Shown here in pieces: positions 62,531 through 64,000 of a stretch of 64,000 bases of DNA (its first letter is position 1; each line of letters starts with the position of its first letter). Made by a program: the position numbers and the translations under genes. The stretch is from Bradyrhizobium genosp. SA-3 (GTDB taxonomy: Bacteria > Pseudomonadota > Alphaproteobacteria > Rhizobiales > Xanthobacteraceae): assembly GCF_004212635.1 (NCBI RefSeq), contig NZ_PSRT01000022.1:1-64000 (forward strand), in the 5' to 3' direction. The notes below the pieces were generated by a model, which ran no database searches, was not told the DNA's origin, and saw only the letters and a program-made list of their open reading frames with translations.

Positions 62531-64000
62531 TCAGTCCTGGCACTCCGCATTGATGGGAATCGCGAACTGAAACGCCGCACCTTTTGGTACGTTGGCGGTC
62601 GCCCACAATCGCCCTCCGTGATCCTCAACGATCGAACGGCAGATGGATAGTCCCATCCCCAGGCCGCTCGACTTCGTCGTATAAAATGCCTCGAAGATTC
62701 GCTCGATAGCCCCTTCTGACAGGCCCGGGCCAGAGTCTCGCACCGCAACGAGAATGCAATCCGCTTCAGCCTGGGTGCTGATTAGTAATTCCCGACGGTC
62801 GTCGCTCATTTGGCTCATCGCCTCGACTGCATTTACGATCAAGTTCAGCATCACCTGTTGAATCTGGACCCGACTGCCTTGAATGACAGGCAAGTCCTCC
62901 GCCAGTTGAGTCCGCACTTGAACGTCGTTTTTCGAAGCTTCCCCGCGCGTCAATCCGATAACGCCCGAAATGGCGTCATTAATCTCCAAGCGGTCCTTTT
63001 GCACGGGCTCCTTCCTGACCAACGCGTGCGTCCGGTCGACAACTTCACTGACGCGCATGCCGTTCAGTACAGCTCGGTCTATTGCCTTTTTCGCCCTCTC
63101 AACATCTGGCTGCTGGCGAGTGAGAAAGCGCTGAGCGGTTTGAGTATTGAGGAGCGCGGCCGTGATCGGCTGCTTGACTTCATGCGTTATAGACGCCGCA
63201 AGTTGGCCCAATGTTGCCAGCCGATTGGCGTGGGCCAGTTCCGTCTGCATGTTGCGGAATCGCCGCTCGCTCTCACGCGCTTCTGTTTCTGCCCGCTTGC
63301 GCTCGGTTAAGTCGAGCACAAACGCGACACCTTGGCCCTCTGTCCCTTCAAGGCTCGCGATGCCGACCAACACTGGAACACGGCTGCCATCCTTGCGGAT
63401 GTACTCCTTTTCGAAGGGTTGCGCGGCTCGCTTGTTCTTCAGCTCGGATATCGCCTGTGCATTGCGATCGCGCCATTCAGGGGGCGTCATGTCCGCCCAG
63501 CTCACTCGACCGCACAGGACATCGTTCTGATCATATCCAACTATGCGGAGAAACTCATTATTGGCATCGAGAATCTGGCCCTCCATATTCCAGATGACGA
63601 TGCCGATGATGTTGGCATCGACGAGGCGGCGAATTTTTGCCTCACGTTGTTCAATCTCTCGCTGCATGCTTGCAATGGACCTCAAGTCCGCCTGCAACAC
63701 GTCACGCCACTGCAACAGCAGTCTGAGATAGAGCTCGCTGTATTCGTTGCTTTTCTTGTCGAGAACACAAATCGTTCCAAATATCTCGCCATCGGGCCAA
63801 CTGATCGGCACGCCGAGATAGGAGATCATGCCTAGTTTGACGTCAGGGTTCGATTTCCACGCCTCATCTTGCAGAGCGTCCGGGACAATCAATGGTCGGC
63901 GAGTGTTCATTACAGTCTCACAATACAGCCCTGTATTGAGACATGCGACTTCGCCCGGCTCGTAAGGATTTTCATTAGACTCGCTGGAAACGAAGACTTT
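62531..64000 (-). CDS. GAF-PAS sensor histidine kinase (5' end outside window)
   Basis: The frame remains open to the window edge (490 codons visible), so the start lies beyond 64000. The visible part begins inside a GAF domain (EPGEVACLNTGLYCETV, then LGVPISWPDGEIFGTICVLD). A PAS domain follows (IRRLVDANIIGIVIWNMEG), then a HisKA-like segment with ITHEVKQPITA (phospho-His) and HATPase with N-box LNLIVNAVEAM, G1 DSGPGLS and G2 GLGMGLSIC. It has no receiver domain. This form, often near a LuxR-type response regulator in Bradyrhizobium, resembles FixL-type kinases but has no heme PAS evident. An internal ATG at 63910 is not the start. Confidence 0.87.
   Translation of the reverse strand, partial: KVFVSSESNENPYEPGEVACLNTGLYCETVMNTRRPLIVPDALQDEAWKSNPDVKLGMISYLGVPISWPDGEIFGTICVLDKKSNEYSELYLRLLLQWRDVLQADLRSIASMQREIEQREAKIRRLVDANIIGIVIWNMEGQILDANNEFLRIVGYDQNDVLCGRVSWADMTPPEWRDRNAQAISELKNKRAAQPFEKEYIRKDGSRVPVLVGIASLEGTEGQGVAFVLDLTERKRAETEARESERRFRNMQTELAHANRLATLGQLAASITHEVKQPITAALLNTQTAQRFLTRQQPDVERAKKAIDRAVLNGMRVSEVVDRTHALVRKEPVQKDRLEINDAISGVIGLTRGEASKNDVQVRTQLAEDLPVIQGSRVQIQQVMLNLIVNAVEAMSQMSDDRRELLISTQAEADCILVAVRDSGPGLSEGAIERIFEAFYTTKSSGLGMGLSICRSIVEDHGGRLWATANVPKGAAFQFAIPINAECQD

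Overview
The window is a stretch of alphaproteobacterial chromosome, most likely Bradyrhizobium or a very close relative. The evidence is a TlpA almost identical to the B. japonicum cytochrome aa3 biogenesis thioredoxin (11480-12145), a DUF4175/TIGR02302 gene split into two tandem reading frames as I recall for B. japonicum (3412-6512), GGAAC-N16/17-CGTT general stress (EcfG-type) promoters, high GC, and many short palindromic intergenic repeats of the kind that litter Bradyrhizobium genomes.

Layout. 0.1-3.2 kb: ftsX-ftsE, a divergent frameshifted MJ0042 zinc-ribbon gene and a CpdR-like receiver. 3.4-6.5 kb: the split DUF4175 pair with a stress-type promoter. 6.7-16.2 kb: core metabolism (carboxymuconolactone decarboxylase, 3-hydroxyisobutyrate-type dehydrogenase, lptM-lysA, argH, divergent tlpA, 3-hydroxybutyryl-CoA dehydrogenase, etfBA, PduO-type adenosyltransferase). 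16.7-20.6 kb: BrkB-like membrane protein, hybrid histidine kinase, gluQ, an AlkA-like glycosylase. 20.6-27.3 kb: LysR divergent from a nitronate monooxygenase / solute-binding protein / acyl-CoA synthetase operon, then a large FAD monooxygenase. 27.5-33.9 kb: NHL-repeat lyase-like protein, HNH nuclease, GT87 mannosyltransferase-like protein, dodecin, a frameshifted PAS-GGDEF diguanylate cyclase and a HAD phosphatase. 33.9-41.3 kb: an M20 amidohydrolase followed by a complete dipeptide/oligopeptide ABC importer. 41.5-49.2 kb: an HtrA-like protein without its catalytic triad, an esterase, a DsbA-like protein, two thioesterases with a divergent TetR and two operator palindromes, two small secreted proteins, an AbrB-type membrane protein and DsbB.

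At 49.3 kb a tRNA-Leu(CAA) is followed within about 100 bases by the C-terminal remnant of a tyrosine integrase. This looks like the scar of an integrated element and may mark the start of an accessory region running to the window end. That region carries an EmrAB-type efflux pair, a gene set for ketone-body metabolism (3-hydroxybutyrate dehydrogenase, patatin, acetoacetate decarboxylase), an NDH-2-like flavoprotein, an adenylate cyclase with TPR-like C-terminus, and a locally duplicated unit of AraC regulator plus small hypothetical gene. One copy of that AraC gene has decayed. The last gene, a GAF-PAS histidine kinase, runs off the right edge.

The observations I rate most worth following are: (i) three matches to the EcfG general-stress promoter in front of the DUF4175 pair, dodecin and a 68-residue membrane protein; (ii) fission of the DUF4175 gene with a signal peptide on the second half; (iii) the HtrA-like pseudoprotease; (iv) the patatin/3-hydroxybutyrate dehydrogenase/acetoacetate decarboxylase operon as a possible polyhydroxybutyrate-to-acetone route; (v) the AraC/small-gene duplication with one decayed copy. 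I found no CRISPR array, no complete insertion sequence and no recognisable defence system.
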